Positions 34,579 to 45,093 of a stretch of 64,000 bases of DNA are shown in pieces. Made by a program: the position numbers and the translations under genes. The DNA is from Flavobacterium caseinilyticum (lineage in GTDB: Bacteria; Bacteroidota; Bacteroidia; Flavobacteriales; Flavobacteriaceae). The DNA lies in assembly GCF_004349085.1 (NCBI RefSeq), contig NZ_SMFM01000011.1:261-64260 (forward strand), in the 5' to 3' direction. How positions within the stretch are numbered: the first letter of the stretch is position 1; each line of letters starts with the position of its first letter. Under the pieces are notes generated by a model that made no database searches, had not been told where the DNA came from, and worked only from the letters and a program-made list of their open reading frames with translations.

Positions 34579-35505
34579 ATGACACACGCTTTAAACATCG
34601 TTTGGAATCCATCAGAAGGAATTGATTTAGGCTTTTTTATCATTCGATATTACAGCTTAATGTTTGTAATTGCTTTTGGATTAGGCTGGTACATCATGAA
34701 AAACATCTTTGAACGAGAAGGTGAATCGATAGAAAAATTGGATTCTTTGTTTATCTGGACTGTGTTGGCAACCTTAATTGGTGCGCGTTTGGGACACGTT
34801 TTCTTTTACGATTGGGAATATTATCGGAATCATTTATTAGAAATTATTTTACCTTTCCGCTTTTCTCCAAATTTTGAATTTACGGGTTATCAGGGCTTAG
34901 CGAGTCATGGTGCTGCTATTTCTATTATAATTGCAATGTACTTTTACAGTAAAAATGTCTTGAAAAGACCACAGTTATGGATTTTGGACCGTGTGGTTAT
35001 TCCGGTAGCGAGCGGCGCTATTTTTGTACGTTTGGGTAATTTTTTCAATTCGGAAATTATAGGACATGAGACAACTTCGCCCTTTGGAATAAAATTCATC
35101 AAAGATCATTTTAGCCCGATGGACGCTGTAAATGCAACTCAAATAGCCAATCCTAAAGATGCTTATACAGCAATTGCAACAGATCCTAAATTTGCCGCTT
35201 TATTGGAGCAAGTTCCTGTAAGACATCCTACGCAATTGTATGAAGCATTTAGTTATGTTTTTGTTTTCGCAATCTTATTTTTTATGTATTGGAAAACCGA
35301 AAAAAGAAACTACACCGGATTTATTTTTGGAATGTTTTTAGTGCTGCTATTTACAGTACGTTTTATAGTAGAATCCGTTAAGGAAAGTCAAGGTGGTTTC
35401 GAAAGTGCCTTAGGCCTTTTTTCTACAGGACAATGGCTCAGTATTCCATTTATACTTATTGGACTTTATTTTATATTTACTGCAGAGAAACCTGTTAGAA
35501 TATAA
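34579..35505 (+). CDS. lgt: Prolipoprotein diacylglyceryl transferase
   Basis: 308 residues, seven predicted membrane segments. Conserved Lgt motifs: IIRYYSLMFVIAFGLGWYI near residue 20, GARLGHVFFYDW, GLASHGAAI (catalytic His region), and the signature FVRLGNFFNSEIIGHETTSPFG near residue 150; HPTQLYEAF follows. It transfers diacylglycerol to the lipobox Cys, the first step in maturing the many lipoproteins of this genome. An insert of about 35 residues between the signature and HPTQLYEA (MDAVNATQIANPKDAYTAI) is a family variant in Bacteroidota. A bidirectional terminator follows. Confidence 0.95.
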   Translation: MTHALNIVWNPSEGIDLGFFIIRYYSLMFVIAFGLGWYIMKNIFEREGESIEKLDSLFIWTVLATLIGARLGHVFFYDWEYYRNHLLEIILPFRFSPNFEFTGYQGLASHGAAISIIIAMYFYSKNVLKRPQLWILDRVVIPVASGAIFVRLGNFFNSEIIGHETTSPFGIKFIKDHFSPMDAVNATQIANPKDAYTAIATDPKFAALLEQVPVRHPTQLYEAFSYVFVFAILFFMYWKTEKRNYTGFIFGMFLVLLFTVRFIVESVKESQGGFESALGLFSTGQWLSIPFILIGLYFIFTAEKPVRI

Positions 35506-35537
35506 TATTAAAATAAATCTTTACATCCGATTCTAAT

Positions 35538-35571
35538 AAAAAAGCTTCCAAAATTTTGGAAGCTTTTTATT
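35538..35571. terminator. Bidirectional terminator, lgt / T9SS protein
   Basis: AAAAAGCTTCCAAAA and TTTTGGAAGCTTTTT form a perfect 15-bp palindrome at 35538-35567, followed by ATTTTAT, between convergent genes. Confidence 0.9.
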
Positions 35572-37839
35572 TTATCTTTTTAATGAAAAATGAGCACTAA
35601 ACTTTTTGGGAATAGCCTGTTCTGTGTATTCTACACTAAACCAATAATCAGTTGCGGGCATAGGTTGTCCAATATAAGTTCCGTCCCAACCTGAACCATC
35701 TGGAAAAATTTGTTTTAAAAACTTACCATATCGGTCAAATATTAAAATTCGGGAACTAGGCTGATCTTGTAAACTAAAAATATTCCAAGTATCGTTGTGC
35801 CCATCGTTATTAGGTGTGAAAAATTTAGGATAATTGATTACTAAAATATCATTAATAGTAATCGGCGGGCTACAACCATTTTTGTCTATCACTGTGGCAG
35901 AATGTGTTCCTAAAGAAACATATTCAAAAACAGGGCTTTCCTGGAAAGGCCCATTATCCAACTGATACAAATAATCTCCAGAACCGGAAGCAATAATAGT
36001 TACTATTTGATTATTGGCAAATGCGTCTGCAACCGTCCAGTTTACACTGTCAAGAGTATTCGAAGGAGTTATCGTAACATTGATAGTCTGTGATATCGCG
36101 CATTGATCTGGATTTGGAGTAAAAACATAAGTTCCGCTCGTAGTGTTGTCAATAACAGAAGGCAACCAAGTACCAGTTATTCCATTTGGTGACGTACCAT
36201 TCAACGCGGGAACAATTCCACCGGTACAAATAGCTAAATCTGTGAAATTTGGCTGAATTAGTGGATTAATTGTAACTGTTAGTGTTTGATTTGTAGCACA
36301 TTCCGTTACGTTAGGTGTAAAAATGTAGTTCCCACCCGCTGTATTACTTATAGTTGCTGGAGACCAAGTGCCAGCAATACCGTTTGGTGAAGTAGTTGCT
36401 AAAGTTGGTGCGGTTGTTCCTGAACAAAAAGCAGGTATCGCAGCAAAGTTTGGAGTTGATTTTGGTGTGACTGTTACGTTCAAGGTTTGAGTCGCGGCAC
36501 ACTGATTTGCATTTGGAGTAAATAAATAATTCCCACTTACTGTATTGTTTATCACAGCTGGTGACCAAGTACCTACAATTCCGTTGGGAGACGTATTAGA
36601 TAGAATTGGTGCTGCGGTTCCAGAACAAAAAGGTGCAATAGCCGCAAAGTTAGGTGTTACCACAGGTACGATAGTGATAATAACCGTAGTCGGCGTTGAT
36701 GAAGCACATTGACCAGGAGCGGGATTAAAAGTATACGGTACTGGACCTAAAACTGTAGTATTTACAGTGGCTGGACTCCATGTACCAGTTATATCTATAG
36801 AATTTGTTGAATTGGGTGGTAAAACTGGTGCTGTTGCATTTTGACAAACAGTGGTTGGAATCGTAGTAAAAGTTGGTGTTACTAATGGATTTACTGTTAC
36901 CGTTAGCGTTTGAGTTGTAGCGCAAGGGAATAAAACCGTATTTGGCGTAAATACATAATTGCCGCCAGTGGTATTGTTTATTATTGCGGGAGACCATGTT
37001 CCGGTAATGCCATTTGGTGATGTAGCACCTAGTACTGGCGACATGGATCCTGAACAAAAAGGAGCGACTGCAGGGAAATTTGGTGTAACTGTAGAAGTTC
37101 CACAAGGCACACTACAAGTAATCGTTTGCGGAGGAACACATGGATGAGTTGCTGAGCTTAATGTTAATGTCGCCGATTGTCCAGGTAACATACCAAAAAC
37201 CTGAGCATTAGATACACCTGTACTTCCTTTAATAACCGGCCCACCTTGAATGGTATATGAATAAGTGTATGAATTAGAGATCAAAGGATTATTTGACCAA
37301 TCAAAAAGTACTGAAGAAGCTTTATCGGCTGCGGCAATTTGTGAAGGATCACATCTGAAATTAAGAATCTGGGCTCCATTATCGGCAACAACATTTACAA
37401 TTATTTGAATACGAGCACTTTCAACTCCTCCGACTGTTTCGCTGACATAATACGATGTGGAACCCACTGCTGCAGTGCTGGGCACAGGCGCAGTAGCAGA
37501 TGCCGTTCCGCCGGTTACGTTAGTGCCATACCAATTCAAAGTTCCTCCTGATGAAGGTGTTGCGGTTAATGCCGTTGCGGTACTATTTTGACAATAATAT
37601 ACAGGAGAATTGACTGTTGGCGGAGCTGCAAGAAAAGTCAGTCCAACGTTTCGCGAAACGTGACTTTTTAAAAATTCTCCCATATCAAAGCGGGACTCAG
37701 ATGAGAATAGCAAATAATTAACCACAATATCTTTATAGCTACTTTCATGATTAACATTTTCAATTTTTGCATAAACGCTTTCATTACATAAAAAAGCAAC
37801 CAAAAAAAGTAGCACGAAAGAATTGATTAGTTTTTGCAT
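35572..37839 (-). CDS. T9SS-exported repeat protein with type B C-terminal domain
   Basis: 755 residues: signal peptide (NSFVLLFLVAFLCNESVYAK), an Ig-like module near 90-150 (YYCQNSTATALTATPSSGG...), then five tandem repeats of about 65-73 residues (~250-590), each with a CSGT...P, SPNGITGTWSPA, NYVFTPN...CA and TLTVT pattern. The C-terminus (VINYPKFFTPNNDGHNDTWN, then LIFDRYGKFLKQI and GWDGTYIGQPMPATDYWF) is the gliding-motility-associated type B sorting domain (TIGR04131-like). It should be exported by the type IX system and attached or released at the surface, likely an adhesin. It may be co-transcribed with the PagL-like gene 160 bp upstream. Confidence 0.93.
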   Translation of the reverse strand: MQKLINSFVLLFLVAFLCNESVYAKIENVNHESSYKDIVVNYLLFSSESRFDMGEFLKSHVSRNVGLTFLAAPPTVNSPVYYCQNSTATALTATPSSGGTLNWYGTNVTGGTASATAPVPSTAAVGSTSYYVSETVGGVESARIQIIVNVVADNGAQILNFRCDPSQIAAADKASSVLFDWSNNPLISNSYTYSYTIQGGPVIKGSTGVSNAQVFGMLPGQSATLTLSSATHPCVPPQTITCSVPCGTSTVTPNFPAVAPFCSGSMSPVLGATSPNGITGTWSPAIINNTTGGNYVFTPNTVLFPCATTQTLTVTVNPLVTPTFTTIPTTVCQNATAPVLPPNSTNSIDITGTWSPATVNTTVLGPVPYTFNPAPGQCASSTPTTVIITIVPVVTPNFAAIAPFCSGTAAPILSNTSPNGIVGTWSPAVINNTVSGNYLFTPNANQCAATQTLNVTVTPKSTPNFAAIPAFCSGTTAPTLATTSPNGIAGTWSPATISNTAGGNYIFTPNVTECATNQTLTVTINPLIQPNFTDLAICTGGIVPALNGTSPNGITGTWLPSVIDNTTSGTYVFTPNPDQCAISQTINVTITPSNTLDSVNWTVADAFANNQIVTIIASGSGDYLYQLDNGPFQESPVFEYVSLGTHSATVIDKNGCSPPITINDILVINYPKFFTPNNDGHNDTWNIFSLQDQPSSRILIFDRYGKFLKQIFPDGSGWDGTYIGQPMPATDYWFSVEYTEQAIPKKFSAHFSLKR

Positions 37840-37998
37840 TATATGTAAGTTTTTAATTTTAACTATAACAAAGAAGTTTCTCTTAACAAATATTTAGTAA
37901 ATATATAAAATTTGCTACTTTGATAATACAAACTTTCAATTAATATATAACTTTAGAGATGCTAAGTGATTTTAGAGCATAAAGAAAGATTCATCATT

Positions 37999-38613
37999 CT
38001 ATAAAGAAAACAAGAGGCCAAAATCAATATTTGTAGTATCATAGCCTGAATTTACCGTTTTTAATCCAGCATTTGATACATGACGGAAATTTGGTCTTAC
38101 ATCAAATGTAATGTTATTTATCTTAAAAGATATTCCTAAAGCAACGATGTTTGAAAAGGCAAACCCTTCTGATAATCTTTCTGTCTCAGTATCAATAATC
38201 ATTGGCCCAACACTTCCCGAAACATAGATACTAGCCGTTTTTAAAATTGGTTTTCGCATCAAGAACCCAATATTCAAAACATATTCCTTTATATCTTTTA
38301 GCTTGGTATATCTTTCCCGTTTCTCAATGTAATTGGGATCATCAGGCTTTACAAAATAAAAGTTCAAAAGTTGATGCTTTGCAAAGTTTAGTTCTGGTTG
38401 TAATAAAAACTCATATTCTAAATGCTTTGTTTGTAAGACTGAATAGTATACTTGTAATTTATAATACCTGTTACTATACGAATAATTAGTGTTTTTTAAT
38501 TCATTTCCAATACCATATGCAAAGCCGAATTTCACTTTACTCAATTTATCTTGAGCGTAAAAAGACTTTGAAATAAAGATAAAAATTAAAATAAAAACTA
38601 TTTTTTTATACAT
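37999..38613 (-). CDS. PagL-like lipid A 3-O-deacylase
   Basis: 204 residues from the ATG at 38613 (signal peptide MYKKIVFILIFIFISKSFYAQ). The body looks like an 8-stranded outer-membrane barrel ending in aromatic Phe-Ser-Leu. The decisive motif is FDVRPNFRHVSNAGLKTVNSG near the C-terminus: the His-x-Ser pair in RHVSNA matches the catalytic HxSNA of PagL acyloxyacyl/3-O-deacylases, which remove the 3-linked acyl chain of lipid A. The rest is divergent, so activity and exact substrate are inferred. It precedes a T9SS cargo gene in the same direction, fitting surface remodelling. Confidence 0.72.
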   Translation of the reverse strand: MYKKIVFILIFIFISKSFYAQDKLSKVKFGFAYGIGNELKNTNYSYSNRYYKLQVYYSVLQTKHLEYEFLLQPELNFAKHQLLNFYFVKPDDPNYIEKRERYTKLKDIKEYVLNIGFLMRKPILKTASIYVSGSVGPMIIDTETERLSEGFAFSNIVALGISFKINNITFDVRPNFRHVSNAGLKTVNSGYDTTNIDFGLLFSL

Positions 38614-38693
38614 GAAATTTATTTTTAAAACCAACACATTCCACCCATTTTAAGTACTACTATAAAATTAAAAAAGCATTCATAAATTAAAAA

Positions 38694-38728
38694 AAAAAGA
38701 GATTCAACTTTCGCCGAATCTCTTTTTT
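38694..38728. terminator. secDF terminator
   Basis: AAAAAGAGATTC (to 38705) pairs with GAATCTCTTTTTT (38716-38728), with T-rich flanks for both strands; it lies just after the secDF stop (38749) on the minus strand. Confidence 0.85.
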
Positions 38729-38748
38729 AAATTAAATTAAAAGCAATT

Positions 38749-41721
38749 TTACTCTTCTAAATGTGCATTTTCAACTCTGTTTTTATCTTCTTTTGAAATT
38801 GTATCAACTAATACTGGTGTTGCGATGAATAATGAAGAATATGTTCCTACAATGATACCGACCAACATAGCGAATATAAATCCTCTTATAGATTCTCCAC
38901 CAAATACAAACATGATCAACAAAACAACAATCATAGTCAATGAAGTATTGATCGTTCTTGACATTGTTGTATTAATAGACTGATTTACGATTTCGGCAAA
39001 AGTTCCTTTTGTTTTACCAGCTAAATATTCACGAACCCTGTCAAATACGATAACAGTATCATTCATCGAATATCCAATAACGGTTAGAATCGCAGCGATA
39101 AAATGCTGATCTATTTCCATACCAAAAGGCATGAACTTATAACATAAAGAGTAAATTCCCAAAACAAAAATAACATCATGTGCAACAGCAGCAATGGCAC
39201 CTAAGCTATATTGCCATTTTCTGTAACTGATCATCAAGTATAAAAACACTATAGCCAATGCTCCAAGTACAGCCCAGTAAGCATTTGTTTTAATGTCTTC
39301 TGCTACTGTCGGACCAACTTTAGATGCTAATAAAATACCTGTTTTTTTACCATCATAAGCATTTACAAATTTCTCGTAGGTCATGTCTGCTGAAAAATGC
39401 TTTTTTAAAGTAGCAAACAACAATCTATTCACTTCTTCATCCGCTTTAATTCCTGGCTCTTGAACTTTGTATTTTGTTGTGATTTTTAATTGATTATCAC
39501 TACCAAAAACTTTTACTTCTGCATTACCATCAAAAACTTTTGCTAATTCTGTTTTTACAGTTTCTGGTTCAATTGGTTTTTCAAAACGCACTTGGAATGT
39601 TCTCCCTCCTACAAAATCAACTCCTTGATCCAGACCGTTTGTCGCTAATGAAATAACACTAATAATTACAACGATACTAGAAAATAAATAGGTCCATTTT
39701 TTCATTCCTAAGAAATCAAAATGAAAGTTATTAAACATATTCTTAGAAAAATTTGTTACAAATGTCAAATTATTCTTTTTGCTTATGTTCCAGTCAATAA
39801 AGATTCTTGCAATAAAAATAGATGTAAATAACGACGTTACTATACCAATTAATAATGTTGTAGCAAAACCTTTAATTGGTCCTGAACCAAAGATAAACAA
39901 TACAGCTCCAGTTAAAATATGCGTAACATTCGCATCTGTAATAGATGACATCGCACCTCTCCAGCTGTACGACGTTTTCACAGCTTCTTCTAATGTTTTA
40001 CCAGCACGTAATTCTTCTTTTGCTCTTTCATAAATAATGATATTCGCATCCACTGCCGTACCCATTGTAAGAACAATACCTGCAATACCCGGCAATGTTA
40101 ATACTGCTCCAAGACTTGCTAAAATTCCGAATAAGAATAATAAGTTAACCGCTAACGCGACATTAGCATACCAACCCGCTTTACCATAATAGATCATCAT
40201 CCAAAGTGATACTAAAAGCAATCCTATCAATGCGGAATTCGTACCATTGTCAATTGCCTCCTGACCTAAGGATGGTCCTACCACTTCTGATTGAACAATA
40301 TCTGCAGCAGCAGGAAGTTTACCCGCTCTTAAAACATTTGCTAAATCTTTAGTTTGTGTTACATCAAAAGTACCAGAAATTTCAGATCTTCCACCAGAAA
40401 TTGGACCACTTGAAACACCCGGTGCTGAATATACTACATCATCCAAAACAATAGCAATATTGCTTTTTTGAGTAAATGCTCTACCGGTCAATTCTTCCCA
40501 AGTTTTAGCTCCCTGGCCATTCATTTGCATAGAAACCGCTGGTTTACCCAATTGGTCAAATGTATCGCTTGCATCTGTAACAACACCACCAGCCATGGCT
40601 GGAACATTGTCTCTGTTTCCTTTTAATGCATACAATTCTAATACTTCAACATTTTTACCCTTTGCATCTTTGATTGTAGTTGGAATACCCCATACAAATT
40701 TTGCATAACGTTGGTCACCAGCCAATAAAACTTTAATGTCAGCTCTTTTCAAATATCCGTTTACAACGGCAGTATCTTTTGGAGAGAAAAGACCTAAAAC
40801 TGGACCACCACCTTGACCGATAATTTTATCAAATAGAGGATTTTCACCTTTATTAGCTGTAGTTGAATCTTTAGCATCCGTCAGTAATGCACTTAACGAA
40901 TCTTTTACCACTGGTTGTACTTCGGTAGTTTTTATTTCAGTTCTTTTCAATGACTCATTTGCAGCCATTAGAAAGTTACCAATTTCTTCAATTTTATATG
41001 TTTCCCAGAACTCTAATTGAGCGGTACTTTGTAATAATTTCTTGATTCTGTCTACATCCTTAGCCCCCGGAAGCTCTACTAGAATTCTTCCAGATTCTCC
41101 TAATTTTTGAATATTAGGCTGAGTTACACCGAATTTGTCGATTCGTTTTCTTAATACTCCAAAAGCACTTTCTACAGATTCGTCTACTTTTCTTGAGATT
41201 ACCTTTTTTACTTGTGCATCAGTCATTTGAAAATCAACTCCACCTTCACCCTGCAAACTTCTGTTTGCGAAAATGTCCGGAGACGCCAGTTTTACGGTTC
41301 CTTTTGAATTTGCATCAAAAGCATCATAAAAAGCATCTAAATAACTTTGATTTCCTTTTTGGTTTGCAGTAGCATCAGCCAAAGACTTGTTGAAAACAGG
41401 ATTTTTTGAATTATTAGATAAACCTTTTAAAATATCTTTAACCGAAATTTGAAGTATAACATTAATACCACCTTCTAAATCAAGACCTTTATTGATCTGC
41501 TTATCACTTACTTCATTAAAAGTAAAATCGGTAAATCCAAGGTTAAATACTTTTTCTTTACCAATAGAATCTAAATATTTTACTTCTTTGTCAGCATTTC
41601 CATTGGCAAAAGATTTTGCATCGTTTTTTACTTTACTTGCGACAAAAGTGAAAGAAAGTTGGTAAATACTTACCAATGCAAATAGAATTGCGAAAAATTT
41701 AATAAGTCCTTTATTCTGCAT
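38749..41721 (-). CDS. secDF: Fused protein translocase subunit SecDF
   Basis: 990 residues combining SecD and SecF. SecD part: N-terminal helix, LGLDLEGGINVILQISV (D1 strand motif), the periplasmic P1 head (LLQSTAQLEFWETYKIEE ... AIVLDDVVYSAP), and six membrane helices with LTLPGIAGIVLTMGTAVDANIIIYER. SecF part from ~residue 640: GLDQGVDFVGGRTFQVRFE, then IAAILTVIGYSMNDTVIVFDRVRE and the ARTINTSLTM type motif. It uses the proton gradient to pull exported proteins from SecYEG. The fused form is the rule in Bacteroidota. The leader is about 120 nt from its promoter. Confidence 0.96.
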   Translation of the reverse strand: MQNKGLIKFFAILFALVSIYQLSFTFVASKVKNDAKSFANGNADKEVKYLDSIGKEKVFNLGFTDFTFNEVSDKQINKGLDLEGGINVILQISVKDILKGLSNNSKNPVFNKSLADATANQKGNQSYLDAFYDAFDANSKGTVKLASPDIFANRSLQGEGGVDFQMTDAQVKKVISRKVDESVESAFGVLRKRIDKFGVTQPNIQKLGESGRILVELPGAKDVDRIKKLLQSTAQLEFWETYKIEEIGNFLMAANESLKRTEIKTTEVQPVVKDSLSALLTDAKDSTTANKGENPLFDKIIGQGGGPVLGLFSPKDTAVVNGYLKRADIKVLLAGDQRYAKFVWGIPTTIKDAKGKNVEVLELYALKGNRDNVPAMAGGVVTDASDTFDQLGKPAVSMQMNGQGAKTWEELTGRAFTQKSNIAIVLDDVVYSAPGVSSGPISGGRSEISGTFDVTQTKDLANVLRAGKLPAAADIVQSEVVGPSLGQEAIDNGTNSALIGLLLVSLWMMIYYGKAGWYANVALAVNLLFLFGILASLGAVLTLPGIAGIVLTMGTAVDANIIIYERAKEELRAGKTLEEAVKTSYSWRGAMSSITDANVTHILTGAVLFIFGSGPIKGFATTLLIGIVTSLFTSIFIARIFIDWNISKKNNLTFVTNFSKNMFNNFHFDFLGMKKWTYLFSSIVVIISVISLATNGLDQGVDFVGGRTFQVRFEKPIEPETVKTELAKVFDGNAEVKVFGSDNQLKITTKYKVQEPGIKADEEVNRLLFATLKKHFSADMTYEKFVNAYDGKKTGILLASKVGPTVAEDIKTNAYWAVLGALAIVFLYLMISYRKWQYSLGAIAAVAHDVIFVLGIYSLCYKFMPFGMEIDQHFIAAILTVIGYSMNDTVIVFDRVREYLAGKTKGTFAEIVNQSINTTMSRTINTSLTMIVVLLIMFVFGGESIRGFIFAMLVGIIVGTYSSLFIATPVLVDTISKEDKNRVENAHLEE

Positions 41722-41846
41722 TATTACTAAAAATTAATTATTTTTTATTTATTTATTTTTGCTTTAAACCTTATAGAATAAGACTTGACGTTGTTTTTTT
41801 AATTTAAAAAAGAAAATCCCGAATTACATTATTTTTTTAAACCGAG

Positions 41847-41877
41847 CAAATATATAATTAACGTTAAGATTAACCAA
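41847..41877 (-). promoter_or_regulatory. secDF promoter
   Basis: On the minus strand TTG (41877-41875) and TATATTTG (41854-41847) are 20 bp apart, both consensus flavobacterial elements, giving a start near 41840 and a leader of about 120 nt. Confidence 0.6.
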
Positions 41878-41899
41878 TTTATTTATAGATTAATCTCAA

Positions 41900-41932
41900 G
41901 AAAAAGACTGCAAAGCTGCAGTCTTCTCTTTT
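41900..41932 (-). terminator. mdh terminator
   Basis: AAGACTGCA (41904-41912) and TGCAGTCTT (41917-41925) form a 9-bp stem with a 4-base loop; on the minus strand TTTCTTG follows. Confidence 0.85.
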
Positions 41933-41946
41933 TTATATATAAATTT

Positions 41947-42882
41947 TTATACCAAAATCGATTTTAAAGCGTCATTCATTTGTCTAACTGCATCTGCACT
42001 TTTAGAAAATAAGGCTTTTTCTGCATCGTTTAGTTTAATGTCAAGAATTTCTTCTACTCCATTTTTACCAATAATACATGGAACACCAATACAGATATCA
42101 TTTTGTCCATATTCTCCTTCAACAAAAACAGAACAAGCAATCATTTTCTTTTGATCATTCAAAATACTGTCCACCAAGAAAGCAACTGAAGCTCCCGGAG
42201 CATACCAAGCTGATGTTCCAAGAAGGCCTGTAAGTGTAGCTCCACCTACCATAGTATCAGCAGCTACTTTTTGCAATTCTTCCTCTGATAAAAATTGAGA
42301 AACCGGAATTCCGTTATAAGAAGCCAATCTTGTCAAAGGAATCATAGTGGTATCACCATGTCCACCGATAACCATTGCTGAAATATCATTAGCTGGTTTG
42401 TCTAAAGCCAAAGACAAATACGTTCTAAAACGAGAGCTGTCTAATGCTCCACCCATACCAATAATTCTGTTTTTTGGCAATCCGGTAGATTTTAATGCCA
42501 AATAAGTCATGGTGTCCATTGGATTGGAAACTACCACTATAATCGTATCAGGTGAATGCTTTAATACATTTTCAGCAACAGTTTTCACAATTCCTGCATT
42601 TATACCTATCAATTCTTCACGAGTCATTCCTGGTTTTCTTGGAATACCTGATGTAATTACCACTACATCACTCCCTGCTGTTTTAGAATAATCATTGGTA
42701 ACGCCTGATACTTTAGTATTAAAACCTGTGTTTGTAGCACATTGCATGATATCTAGTGCTTTACCTTCAGCAAAACCTTCTCTGATATCCAATAATACTA
42801 CCTCACTTGCAATCCCTCTATAAGAAATTACATCCGCACATGTTGCTCCTACATTTCCTGCTCCTACAATGGTAACTTTCAT
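41947..42882 (-). CDS. mdh: Malate dehydrogenase
   Basis: 311 residues of the LDH-like (class III) malate dehydrogenase: nucleotide fold MKVTIVGAGNVGATCADV, Asp in VVLLDIREG (NAD specificity), substrate arginines in SGIPRKPGMTREEL, VVVSNPMDTMTYL, RIIGMGGALDSSRFR, and the proton-relay His in VIGGHGDTTMIPLTR. It interconverts malate and oxaloacetate in the TCA cycle. It follows gyrB by 86 bp on the same strand, separated by a short tandem repeat. Confidence 0.96.
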   Translation of the reverse strand: MKVTIVGAGNVGATCADVISYRGIASEVVLLDIREGFAEGKALDIMQCATNTGFNTKVSGVTNDYSKTAGSDVVVITSGIPRKPGMTREELIGINAGIVKTVAENVLKHSPDTIIVVVSNPMDTMTYLALKSTGLPKNRIIGMGGALDSSRFRTYLSLALDKPANDISAMVIGGHGDTTMIPLTRLASYNGIPVSQFLSEEELQKVAADTMVGGATLTGLLGTSAWYAPGASVAFLVDSILNDQKKMIACSVFVEGEYGQNDICIGVPCIIGKNGVEEILDIKLNDAEKALFSKSADAVRQMNDALKSILV

Positions 42883-42894
42883 ATTTTAAAATTT

Positions 42895-42926
42895 ATTCGG
42901 TTATTTGTTAATTCGGTTATTTGTTA
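42895..42926. repeat. Two-copy 16-bp tandem repeat in gyrB-mdh spacer
   Basis: ATTCGGTTATTTGTTA occurs twice head-to-tail (42895-42910, 42911-42926), followed by a degenerate third start (ATCTGTTA). It lies upstream of mdh and could affect its expression. Confidence 0.8.
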
Positions 42927-42968
42927 ATCTGTTACTATTTTCTAAATAAAAAAGAATGATCAATCCAG

Positions 42969-45008
<2,040 letters not shown>

Positions 45009-45032
45009 TTATTAACATTTGTTCATATAATT

Positions 45033-45063
45033 ACAAAAAAACGCTCTCAAAATTGAGAGCGTT
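45033..45063 (-). terminator. Terminator of asnB copy 1
   Basis: AACGCTCTCAA (45040-45050) pairs with TTGAGAGCGTT; on the minus strand TTTTTTTGTAA follows. Sequence is nearly the same as the terminator of the second asnB (48882-48911). Confidence 0.9.
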
Positions 45064-45093
45064 CTTCATTTATAAAAAATTCAAATTTTTGTT

